Assembly: GCA_003551785.1 (NCBI GenBank)
Contig: PUNP01000659.1
Coordinates: 1 to 7,720, forward strand
From: Candidatus Brocadiaceae bacterium
GTDB taxonomy: Bacteria > Planctomycetota > Brocadiia > SM23-32
Length of the DNA: 7,720 nucleotides
Direction of reading: 5' to 3'
The position numbers were made by a program, and so were the translations under genes. The notes below the pieces were generated by a model that was not told the origin of the DNA, did no database searches, and saw only the letters and a program-made list of their open reading frames with translations. Positions 1 to 6,655 of this stretch are shown here, piece by piece (position 1 is the stretch's first letter; each line of letters starts with the position of its first letter).

Positions 1-2
1 AC

Positions 3-578
3 CTATTCCTCATTGATTTCCGATATCTTTACGTTCAGTTCAGGATGCCGCGCTTCAGGCGCTATTTCAGTGAGCGGGATCATCACAAAATCCCTGTCCA
101 GCATTCGAGGATGCGGTACCCGCAGAATTTCTGTATCGATTATTTCGTTTCCATATAGCAAAATATCCAGGTCGATCGTGCGTGGCCCCCAGCGTACTTC
201 CCGGGTGCGCCCCAGCTTCATCTCTATCTCCTGGAGTTTCCGAAGCAACTCAAAAGGACTGAGCATGGTTGCAATCTCTGCAGCAGCGTTCAGGAACTTC
301 CCCTGCGGCGGCCCGCCTTCGGGCTCGGTTTCTATCAGCGAAGAAAATTTCTTTACCTCCGTTTCACCTACCTCGTCAAGCATCCATATCGCTTCCTCAA
401 TATTCTGCCGCCGATCGCCGAGGTTGGCGCCGATACCTATGTAAACTGTTGTTTTCTCGATCAATTTTTTATGATATTTTTTATTCTGAACATCGCTGGC
501 CCATAAATTCCGTACATCGTTAACAAAATGAGGATGTACAGAAATAAAATAAAAATCCTTATTGCCTTGAAAAGGCAT
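3..578 (-). CDS. folK: 2-amino-4-hydroxy-6-hydroxymethyldihydropteridine pyrophosphokinase (HPPK)
   Basis: HPPK transfers pyrophosphate from ATP to 6-hydroxymethyl-7,8-dihydropterin in cytosolic folate synthesis, just before dihydropteroate synthase. The protein shows the family's landmarks in order: the N-terminal strand and glycine turn VYIGIGANLGDR (residues 45-56), FLNAA (95-99), the diagnostic RWGPRTIDLDIL (129-140) with the two Mg-binding aspartates D136 and D138, and VPHPRMLDRDFVMIPLTEIAP towards the C-terminus. From the ATG at 578 the product is 191 residues, but HPPK normally starts within a few residues of VYIG and is about 155-160 long. The first 38 residues look like translated intergenic DNA and no good ribosome site precedes either start. 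An in-frame TTG at 464 (residue 39) would give a normal 153-residue enzyme. The stop (TAG, 3-5) is certain and the start is not. It is divergent from the flavoprotein gene; any folate partner would lie outside the window. Confidence 0.93.
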   Translation of the reverse strand: MPFQGNKDFYFISVHPHFVNDVRNLWASDVQNKKYHKKLIEKTTVYIGIGANLGDRRQNIEEAIWMLDEVGETEVKKFSSLIETEPEGGPPQGKFLNAAAEIATMLSPFELLRKLQEIEMKLGRTREVRWGPRTIDLDILLYGNEIIDTEILRVPHPRMLDRDFVMIPLTEIAPEARHPELNVKISEINEE

Positions 579-651
579 AACATACCGCTACTATTCGCGC
601 ATTCCGTCTACGAAACCATCCGAACATCGCTGAAAAACACCCATTGATGTG

Positions 652-668
652 GCGTCCCTACAGGACGC
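652..668. repeat. Small GC-rich palindrome, possible remnant of a dispersed element
   Basis: GCGTCC (652-657) and GGACGC (663-668) form a perfect 6-bp stem with a CTACA loop, followed by GGTTTTTGGG. The short T-run makes it superficially terminator-like. It lies upstream of both divergent genes, where a terminator is not expected. From general knowledge, GTCCCTAC-GGGAC palindromes of this kind are dispersed in many environmental bacterial genomes, so a repeat remnant is the more likely reading. Confidence 0.4.
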
Positions 669-812
669 GGTTTTTGGGTTGCATTCGCGTTCTAAAACAT
701 AAAACTTAAAACTTTATTGGACTTACGCCTTCCTTTGTAAACATATTCTAATCATGTGAAGCGAACATTGCAAGTTCTCATTATCGTAAATGCAAATAAA
801 AAAGAGAGGGAT

Positions 813-845
813 ATGAAATTTATCCTAAGTATTTGCTTTCAATAA
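813..845 (+). other. Ten-codon ORF in frame with the downstream flavoprotein
   Basis: An ATG at 813 follows a purine run GAGAGGG (804-810) and opens a short frame encoding MKFILSICFQ, then TAA (843-845). It is in the same frame as the ATG at 852, two codons after the stop. The start looks like the beginning of a hydrophobic leader. It could be chance, a tiny leader peptide, or the former N-terminus of the flavoprotein cut off by a nonsense change. The purine run is only 2-4 bases from the ATG, closer than a usual Shine-Dalgarno site, so translation is doubtful. Confidence 0.15.
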
Positions 846-851
846 ACATCG

Positions 852-3800
852 ATGTTAAAATTTTATTATTCTTACCCAAACTCTATTTCAAATTTTCATC
901 GTAAAATGAGCATGAAAACACAACGCTGTCCCGTTTTGTCGGAAGTTGACGTCATTGTAGCAGGGGGGACTACCTGGGCCGTTGCCGCCGCCTTATCAGC
1001 TCGAAAAACCGGTGCCACCGTATTTCTTGTAACGGATAAAACGTATTTGGGCGATGATTTATGTGCGACACTGCGACTTGGTCTTGCAGATGGCCAGGTT
1101 CCCAAAACGGATTTGGCCCGGGCATTGTTTCCGAACGTAAACCGCAGTGCCACCCCGCTGCACATTAAAAAAACTCTTGACAAAGCACTGCTCGATGCCG
1201 GAGTCAAATTTTTGTTCCAATCATATCCCACCGAGGTATTGAAAGATGAAGAGGGATTCCCCCGCGGTATCGTAATAGATAATCGAGCCGGATCGCAGGT
1301 AATTTTAGGCAAAACGATTGTTGATGCCACGCCGCTCGGGCATTGTGCCGGTATCGCTGGTGCCGAAAAATACCCCCAGCCTGACGGTCCGGTTGATTTC
1401 GGGTTTAACAGGATTTTGCCGGGTAAAAATGCCCGGCCGAATAGAGTAACCGATAAATTCAAAAGCAAATTGTCCGGACTTGATCACCCTGAATTGTGCG
1501 AAATACAAAATATCGCACGGGATAAGTTCTTCACTAAAGGCCAGCTGCGCAGCGCCGAGTCGGTGTTTTTTGTGCCGCCCGCACCTGTCCGCTGCAAGTT
1601 GGGAAGTCAAGACTGGGACCCGCAAACCGAAATAAGAATCGACCATTTTCGGCCCAGCGCTCTGCCGCGGTTTTACGTTGTGGGAGGCGCTGCTGATATA
1701 CCCCGGGATGTCGCCCGGGAACTGCTCCAGCCTGCGGGATTTATAGCTCTTGCGGGTAAAATCGGTTCCAATGCCGCTGCTGAAGCATTAAATCTTGATG
1801 AAAAAACTTCTCCACCGTTAAATATCGTCCATGCCGGAAAGAAACTCAAAACTCACGAATGCGATGAATTCTCCGAACTCCGCCAGGCGCTTCGACCCGC
1901 TGCGGGCGATGCTTGCCAATGTATAGAACTCAGTATGGAAAAAGTTGAAACGAAACATGAATACGATATTGTGGTGGTTGGGGGCGGTACGGCCGGGTCT
2001 GCAGCAGCCATTTCAGCCGCAAGGGAGGGGCACAATGTGCTCGTTGTTGAGTATCAGGAGGGGCCGGGCGGAATGGGAACCGTCGGGATGATCGCTAACC
2101 CCTATCATGGTCTGAACATCGGTTTTGCCACCGAAGTCCCTTTCCCGGGGGACTGTGACGATCCGGATGTGAATACCGAGTATAAAATGGAATGGATCAG
2201 GCGCGAACTGCACCACGCCGGCGGGGAAATGTGGAACGGCTGCTTGTGCGTCGGAGCCCTTTGCGAACAGGATGTCGTTAACGGCGTATATGTCGCAGCT
2301 CCCGACGGCAGGCACATCGTAAAAGCAAAAGTCGTCATTGATGCCTCCGGAAGCGCGGATGCCGCTGTCTTTGCCGGAGCGGACTATATCCATGGCGCTG
2401 AAGAGGACGGCGACATTGCGATGCAGGGAGTCGGACTGCCGACCAGACCGCTTGACAAAAGTTATGTGAATTCCGATTACCTGTTGACCGACGATACTGA
2501 CCCGCTTGATATGTGGTTTTCTCTTGTCGGCGCCCGCCTGGCTATGGCGGATGAATTCGATGTCGGCCCCCTTGTCCAGAGCCGTGAAAGGCGGCGGGTC
2601 GTCGGACGGCATACGCTCGAATATCTCGATCAGATTCTCGGAAGAACCTATCCCGACAGCATAGTGCTCTCTTGCAGTGACTATGACTCACACGGCTACC
2701 CGAACGACACATTTTTTCATCTGCTCCCGCATGACGATGAAACGCGTCGACGAAATCATCCGGCTCCGGGCGGAATGTGCTATACCCCTTATCGCTGTCT
2801 GTTGCCGGCTGCTTTTGAGGGGATTCTTGTCGTCGGATTGGGTATCAGCATGAAACGCGATGCCGCGTCCATGGTCAGAATGCAATACGATATGTTGAAC
2901 CAGGGCTATGCGGCCGGGCTGGCTGCTGGTATGGCGGTTTCGCAGGAAATTCAGCCTTCCGAAATTGATATTAAATCCCTTCAGCGAAAGTTAATTGATA
3001 AGGGGACGTTACCGCCGGAAGTGCACGAACATGATGACAATTTCCCTTTGCCCGAGTCGATAGTTGAAGATGCTGTTATGTGTTTATTGAACATTTCCGT
3101 TCCGGAAAGCCCACTGCTTAAACAGAACCCTGTTATTGCTGAAGCACCCGCAGATATCAGGAATATCTGGCTGAAACGTCATGGGAAATACCGGAACCCA
3201 CAATACGATACCCGGTCACGTGCGCTTGCCGTCGTGATGGCTCATGGGCGGGATGCCCTGCCTCAGTTAAGAAAGGCATATGAGTTTGCCGAAGGCGATG
3301 CCAAACTGTATTGCGCGCAAATCATGTGTATCCTCGGCGAACCGACAGGGATCGATGCGCTTGTTGATAAATTACGGGATTTTAGCTGGGATAAAAAGAT
3401 TTTACAGGGCCGGATGGCTGAATATGCACACTTGCCTACACCCGTAGATGCGCTGGTTTTGGCCCTTGGGATGTCAAAAGACAGCCGCGCATTCCCCGTT
3501 CTACTGGAAAAGATGGAAGAACTCGATGCGGACACGACTTTGTCGCATCATCGTTCGATGGCGATGGCCCTAAAGGTAATGGGGAGGAAAGAAGCCGCTA
3601 AGCCCCTGGCCGCGCTGCTGAAAAAAACGGGGATGTCCGGACATGTCATCAAGTCCGTCGTTCCACTCTATAACCAACCGGCAGAGAACCGAAGCCGTGA
3701 AGCCTCGCTGCGTGAGCTGGTGCTTGCCCGTGCACTGCTGCACTGTGGCGATTATAAAGGAATAGGAATGGCAATCCTGAACGAGTATAAAGACGATATG

Positions 3801-3854
3801 CGCGCAGTCCTCGCCCGACACGCCGCCGCCGTACTGCATATTTCTGAAGGATAA
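852..3854 (+). CDS. FAD-dependent oxidoreductase, two FAD_oxidored-like units plus helical-repeat C-terminus
   Basis: This is a probable flavoprotein oxidoreductase of the FAD_oxidored type (Pfam PF12831-like); the substrate is unknown. Three parts are visible. Residues about 32-310 form a first unit: a Rossmann start VDVIVAGGTTWAVAAALSA, then YLGDDLCATLRLGL, closing with VVGGAADIPRDVA and an Ala/Gly-rich helix (274-312). Its GxGxxG is degenerate (A-G-G-T-T-W). Residues about 370-700 form a second, canonical unit: YDIVVVGGGTAGSAAAISA (371-389), GPGGMGTVGMIANPYHG (404-420), the RRRVVGRHTL motif (580-589), and the C-terminal FAD-contact region YRCLLPAAFEGILVVGLGISM (647-667) ending in the GYAAGLAAGMA helix. 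Residues about 785-1000 are Ala/Leu-rich helix pairs resembling HEAT repeats. No signal peptide or membrane segment is evident from the ATG at 852. M19 (906) and M21 (912) are alternative starts nearer the first Rossmann strand; none has a clear ribosome site. It converges with the exporter gene and has no partner gene in its orientation. Confidence 0.85.
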   Translation: MLKFYYSYPNSISNFHRKMSMKTQRCPVLSEVDVIVAGGTTWAVAAALSARKTGATVFLVTDKTYLGDDLCATLRLGLADGQVPKTDLARALFPNVNRSATPLHIKKTLDKALLDAGVKFLFQSYPTEVLKDEEGFPRGIVIDNRAGSQVILGKTIVDATPLGHCAGIAGAEKYPQPDGPVDFGFNRILPGKNARPNRVTDKFKSKLSGLDHPELCEIQNIARDKFFTKGQLRSAESVFFVPPAPVRCKLGSQDWDPQTEIRIDHFRPSALPRFYVVGGAADIPRDVARELLQPAGFIALAGKIGSNAAAEALNLDEKTSPPLNIVHAGKKLKTHECDEFSELRQALRPAAGDACQCIELSMEKVETKHEYDIVVVGGGTAGSAAAISAAREGHNVLVVEYQEGPGGMGTVGMIANPYHGLNIGFATEVPFPGDCDDPDVNTEYKMEWIRRELHHAGGEMWNGCLCVGALCEQDVVNGVYVAAPDGRHIVKAKVVIDASGSADAAVFAGADYIHGAEEDGDIAMQGVGLPTRPLDKSYVNSDYLLTDDTDPLDMWFSLVGARLAMADEFDVGPLVQSRERRRVVGRHTLEYLDQILGRTYPDSIVLSCSDYDSHGYPNDTFFHLLPHDDETRRRNHPAPGGMCYTPYRCLLPAAFEGILVVGLGISMKRDAASMVRMQYDMLNQGYAAGLAAGMAVSQEIQPSEIDIKSLQRKLIDKGTLPPEVHEHDDNFPLPESIVEDAVMCLLNISVPESPLLKQNPVIAEAPADIRNIWLKRHGKYRNPQYDTRSRALAVVMAHGRDALPQLRKAYEFAEGDAKLYCAQIMCILGEPTGIDALVDKLRDFSWDKKILQGRMAEYAHLPTPVDALVLALGMSKDSRAFPVLLEKMEELDADTTLSHHRSMAMALKVMGRKEAAKPLAALLKKTGMSGHVIKSVVPLYNQPAENRSREASLRELVLARALLHCGDYKGIGMAILNEYKDDMRAVLARHAAAVLHISEG

Positions 3855-3858
3855 GATG

Positions 3859-3905
3859 AACCCTTAGAACCTGAAAACATCCCCTAAAAAACGCTTCTAA
3901 GGGTT
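3859..3905. terminator. Perfect 11-bp inverted repeat after the flavoprotein stop
   Basis: AACCCTTAGAA (3859-3869) is exactly complementary to TTCTAAGGGTT (3895-3905), with a 25-base A-rich loop. It begins four bases after the TAA of the flavoprotein gene and lies in the gap between two convergent genes, the usual place for a terminator. A proper U-tract is missing on both strands (only TTT after the right arm) and the loop is long. It may therefore act as an mRNA 3'-end stabiliser or a factor-dependent stop rather than a classic intrinsic terminator. Confidence 0.45.
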
Positions 3906-4022
3906 TGCTGTAAACATCATATGTGAAGTAAAACGTTATTTATTTCCTGACCTGCCTGAATACTCGACTGAAATCCCGTTAAATTGGAAATGTGTGTATT
4001 TATTCGCATTTGAATTGGTGAC

Positions 4023-4048
4023 ACCATTTCATTCGACCATTTCATTCG
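4023..4048. repeat. Two perfect tandem copies of a 13-bp unit
   Basis: ACCATTTCATTCG occurs at 4023-4035 and again, directly abutting, at 4036-4048, one base before the exporter's stop codon (TGA, 4050-4052 on the minus strand). It looks like a simple slippage duplication in the 3' flank. No function is visible. Confidence 0.85.
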
Positions 4049-4049
4049 T

Positions 4050-5972
4050 TCACCCGAACTGGATGCTGTGAAAACGTGCGTATTCACCGCCTAATTCCAG
4101 CAGCTCATCATGTGTGCCGATTTCAGCGATCTGTCCCGCCTTCAGAACCACGATTTTATCCACATCCCGCACAGTGGAGAGGCGGTGTGCAATGACAAAG
4201 ACGGTTCGGTTTTCGACTAATCGCGATATGGCGTCCTGAACCATCTTCTCGCTGTCGCTGTCCAGGCTTGATGTGGCCTCATCCAGTATCAGAATCGGTG
4301 CGTTTTTCAGCAAAGCGCGTGCGATCGTGATGCACTGGCGCTGCCCGCCGGAAAACCGGCTGCCTCCCTCACCGACCACCGTATCGTAGCCCTCGGGCAG
4401 ACTGGAAATCAGTTCATGGATATTCGCTGCCTTTGCCGCTCCCACGATCTCTTCCTCAGAAGCGTCTCGTCTGCCATACCGGATATTCTCCGCCACGCTG
4501 CGGTTGAACAGGAAAGGATGCTGGCCAACGATAGCTATCTGGTCGAGCAGGCTTTGTCTTTTGATTTTTTTCACATCCGTGCCGTCGATGGCTACATATC
4601 CCTTCTGAGGGTCGTAAAAACGCGGTATGAGGTCCAGCAGTGTGGATTTACCCGCACCAGTTTCGCCGACCAGCGCGCATGAGGTTCCGGCGGGGACACT
4701 GAAATCGATGTCTCTGAGCACGTAATATTCTTCATTGTCGTAGGAGAACCAGACGTTATTGAAGCGGACATCTTCTTCAACGCCCTGGATAGTTATTGCC
4801 CGGGGATCGTCTTCTATTTCAATATCGGCATCGGTGAGTTCATAGATGCGCTCAAACGCAGCCATGTTCTCCCGGAGTTCGGTATAGGTTTTTGACAGTT
4901 TTTTGACGCAGTGCGGCATGAGCGCAACGGCGCCGATGAAAGGGATGAGGCTGAGCGGGTCGTCAATAATGCCCCGGTCAATAAAGCTGTCGATGATGAG
5001 CATGATGACTCCGAAGGCGACGGCGACGATCGTGTGGGGAATGGAATCAGCCAGAGCGCGATACTTTTCGCGTTTGAGAATGCGTTTGAGCTGCTTACCG
5101 ACGGTTTTATCAAACTCCTGCTTTTCTTCTGCTTCCATACCGAACGCCTTAACGACGCGCACCCCGGAAAAAAACTGGCTCAGCGCATCGGTGACATCAC
5201 CGGTTTTCTCCATGACCTTTTTACCGTGTTTCTGCATTTTTTTGCCGAGGTTTTTAGCGACATAACCAATCATCGGGGCGAAAAAAAGAGCGATCAGTGT
5301 CAAAACCCATTGGGAATACAGCGCCACGGCAAAAAGCACCGCAAGCTCAATAGGGTATTTGAATGCTTTAGTGAATATCGTCTTGGCCGCACTTTTGGTG
5401 TTGTTGATGTCATTGGTTACGCGGCTGATGAGATCACCTGTTTTCCTCGATCCGTAAAAGGAAAGGGGGAGGTAGGACAGTTTATCAAAGACTTGTATCC
5501 TGAGATCGGCGATAACGCAGGCTAATGTTTTTCGCGAGCAGTATGTTTCTAAAAAAGCGGATACTATCCAGATCGGCACGACGAAGGTTAAGACAAGAAA
5601 GGCGACGCGGCGCAGCTGGTCCGGTCCCGGTTCCACCGCCTCCTGCACGTATTGTACCGGAGGGAAATCGGAGAGCCTTTCCGACACGGACTCGCTTATT
5701 CCGTCGATTCTTCGGAAAAATTCAGGTTTATCGGCTTCGCCATTGTCGATGCCCTGTTCCTCGGCGGCCGCTGCTTCTTCGACAGATTCTGCGTCTCCGT
5801 ACTGGATGGCGAGCCCTTCAACAAGCGGACGGCTCAGCAGCAGGAGGCTGCCGCTCAGAGCAGACGTAATGCTCATCGCGATAAGAGTAATCAGCATCAG
5901 TTTCCAGTAGGGAAGCGTGATGCGGAAAAACCGCAGCAGACGATACCAGTCTTGTTGTGATTTCTTTCTCAT
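4050..5972 (-). CDS. MsbA-like ABC exporter half-transporter (fused membrane and ATPase domains)
   Basis: This is an inner-membrane ATP-driven exporter that should work as a homodimer. MsbA-type members flip lipid A core or other lipids, or export drugs; the real substrate cannot be read from the sequence. The N-terminal half (about 1-370) is an ABC type-1 membrane domain with hydrophobic segments near 23-46, 122-145, 201-240 (two) and 311-355 (two). It includes the coupling region SFYGSRKTGDLISRVTNDI (171-189). The ATPase domain is complete: A-loop Y411, Walker A GETGAGKST (436-444), Q-loop Q484, x-loop GEGGSR, signature FSGGQ (540-544, F replacing the usual L), Walker B LILDE (561-565) with catalytic E565, D-loop SSLD, and switch H596. 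At 640 residues it is longer than typical MsbA (about 580), mainly because the first external loop (about 55-118) is enlarged and acidic. The ATG at 5972 is the only plausible start in this frame and a strong promoter lies immediately before it. Confidence 0.93.
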   Translation of the reverse strand: MRKKSQQDWYRLLRFFRITLPYWKLMLITLIAMSITSALSGSLLLLSRPLVEGLAIQYGDAESVEEAAAAEEQGIDNGEADKPEFFRRIDGISESVSERLSDFPPVQYVQEAVEPGPDQLRRVAFLVLTFVVPIWIVSAFLETYCSRKTLACVIADLRIQVFDKLSYLPLSFYGSRKTGDLISRVTNDINNTKSAAKTIFTKAFKYPIELAVLFAVALYSQWVLTLIALFFAPMIGYVAKNLGKKMQKHGKKVMEKTGDVTDALSQFFSGVRVVKAFGMEAEEKQEFDKTVGKQLKRILKREKYRALADSIPHTIVAVAFGVIMLIIDSFIDRGIIDDPLSLIPFIGAVALMPHCVKKLSKTYTELRENMAAFERIYELTDADIEIEDDPRAITIQGVEEDVRFNNVWFSYDNEEYYVLRDIDFSVPAGTSCALVGETGAGKSTLLDLIPRFYDPQKGYVAIDGTDVKKIKRQSLLDQIAIVGQHPFLFNRSVAENIRYGRRDASEEEIVGAAKAANIHELISSLPEGYDTVVGEGGSRFSGGQRQCITIARALLKNAPILILDEATSSLDSDSEKMVQDAISRLVENRTVFVIAHRLSTVRDVDKIVVLKAGQIAEIGTHDELLELGGEYARFHSIQFG

Positions 5973-5980
5973 TACGGAGT

Positions 5981-6009
5981 ATTATAGTTTTTTACGGCGA
6001 TTAGTTCAA
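5981..6009 (-). promoter_or_regulatory. Sigma70-like promoter of the ABC exporter gene, possibly leaderless
   Basis: On the minus strand, TTGAAC (6009-6004) is followed after exactly 17 bases by a perfect TATAAT (5986-5981). The -10 box ends only eight bases before the ATG (5972). Transcription starting 6-7 bases downstream would begin about two or three bases ahead of, or at, the start codon. No Shine-Dalgarno sequence is present, which agrees with a leaderless or near-leaderless transcript. Confidence 0.6.
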
Positions 6010-6106
6010 CTTCTTGAATCAGAAAAATTTTTCCGCAGTTCCTCAAATAGCCCATTACGGCGCTGTACGTATAAACGTCCCATGGCCAATGTCAATGCTT
6101 GTCGTC

Positions 6107-6222
6107 TTTTTCCCCGAAGGGGATTCTTATTTACAGCCCAGGGTTGGGGCGGCAGCAGTTTGCCGGCCCTACCCTGGGAAACCTATGCGGAACACAACCT
6201 TCCCTGAAAGGGATGTTTAACC
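6107..6222 (+). repeat. Palindromic element, copy A (left half of an inverted doublet)
   Basis: This copy has three parts in order. A small hairpin TCCCC-GAA-GGGGA (6111-6123) is followed by a 9-base AT spacer and ACAG. The core palindrome at 6137-6178 pairs CCCAGGGT with ACCCTGGG, continues through GGG/CCC and CGGCA/TGCCG with two single mismatches, and has a six-base loop. About 20 bases later a second hairpin TCCCT-GAA-AGGGA (6201-6213) leads into TTTAACC. The same order and spacing recur in copy B on the opposite strand, which shows this is a defined element. It resembles bacterial REP-type palindromes. No coding capacity is credible. Confidence 0.75.
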
Positions 6223-6238
6223 GCTCCCTCATTTACGG

Positions 6239-6354
6239 GGTTTAATATACATAGCAGGGAAAATCTGAGATGCAATATCAGGTCCCAGGGTAGCCAGTTC
6301 TCTCAGACCTGCCAACCTTGGGCTGTAGTTAAATATCACCTTTTTGGTGAAAAC
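6239..6354 (-). repeat. Palindromic element, copy B (right half of an inverted doublet, diverged)
   Basis: Read on the minus strand this repeats copy A. It has a hairpin TCACC-AAAAA-GGTGA (6350-6336), again a 9-base AT spacer, then ACAGCCCAAGGTTGG (6326-6312). The closing arm is GGCTACCCTGGGA (ending at 6283), followed 21 bases on by TTCCCTG (6261-6255) and ATTAAACC. The first hairpin has changed sequence but kept pairing, and the core pairs CCCAGGGT with AACCTTGGG-side bases through one G-T wobble. The loop sequence is unrelated to copy A, and the third hairpin is lost. It is therefore an older or diverged copy of the same element. Confidence 0.7.
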
Positions 6355-6655
6355 GGCCAGGCTTTTCAATTTGTTAATGATGTACAGAATCTAAGGACCT
6401 ATATTCATTGGATATTTGAATTAATATATCTGTATGTGGTATTTTAGAATACTGGTTCACTGAGGACTTACTAACGCAGGCATGACTGCTCCATCTCTTA
6501 CACAAAGATGAAGGATAGTTCGTGGTTAACGCTCAAAGTATTGCTTAAGAATTAGTTACAATTGACGCCATCGTGAGTTTATACAACGCCGGTCATTTTA
6601 CAACGTAAGTATGTCACGGGTATACATGAAATAAAATTTTCAGATAGCAAAAAAG
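6355..6655. other. AT-rich intergenic stretch upstream of the sulfotransferase gene
   Basis: About 300 bases without a credible gene. All frames are broken by frequent stops, and no recognisable RNA gene, transposase remnant or long repeat is seen. A candidate promoter is near its right end (6597-6626). A TTGACG at 6562-6567 has only a poorly spaced -10 partner (TATACA, 12 bases). Confidence 0.5.
6597..6626 (+). promoter_or_regulatory. Candidate promoter of the sulfotransferase gene
   Basis: TTTACA (6597-6602, five of six matches to TTGACA) is followed after 18 bases by TATACA (6621-6626, four of six matches to TATAAT). Transcription from it would give a leader of roughly 20-25 bases before the ATG at 6656. 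The region is AT-rich, so chance matches are common. Confidence 0.35.

Larger units (their letters stand above)
579..851. other. Divergent intergenic region between folK and the flavoprotein gene
   Basis: This 273-base gap must hold the promoters of two divergent genes. It is AT-rich, especially from 690 on. I see a 6-bp GC palindrome at 652-668 and a ten-codon ORF at 813-845, both listed separately. No convincing sigma70 pair is present: TTGGAC (717-722) with CATATT (741-746, 18-base spacer) is the best plus-strand candidate, and it is weak. No RNA gene was recognised. Confidence 0.5.

Noticed and set aside
512..539. Inverted GTACATC / GATGTAC within the folK extension
   Set aside because: A seven-base stem with a 14-base loop in AT-rich DNA is unremarkable, and there is no T-run or known operator match.
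2013..2612. 199-codon open frame on the minus strand
   Set aside because: It is antisense to the second FAD unit, where the plus-strand motifs are strongly conserved. It is a shadow of GC-rich coding sequence.
4015..4027. TGGTGACACCA palindrome downstream of the exporter
   Set aside because: The one-base centre cannot form a hairpin loop and the arms are five bases. It could be a chance operator-like site, with nothing to support it.
4911..5525. 204-codon open frame on the plus strand
   Set aside because: It lies antisense within the membrane domain of the ABC exporter, whose family motifs are unambiguous. The translation has no recognisable domain.
5917..6220. Open frames of 96 and 68 codons on the plus strand
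   Set aside because: They run from the exporter's 5' end into palindromic copy A. The protein would be a translation of a structured repeat, with no family resemblance.
6562..6585. TTGACG with TATACA as a sulfotransferase promoter
   Set aside because: The spacer is only 12 bases, outside the workable range. The pair at 6597-6626 fits better.
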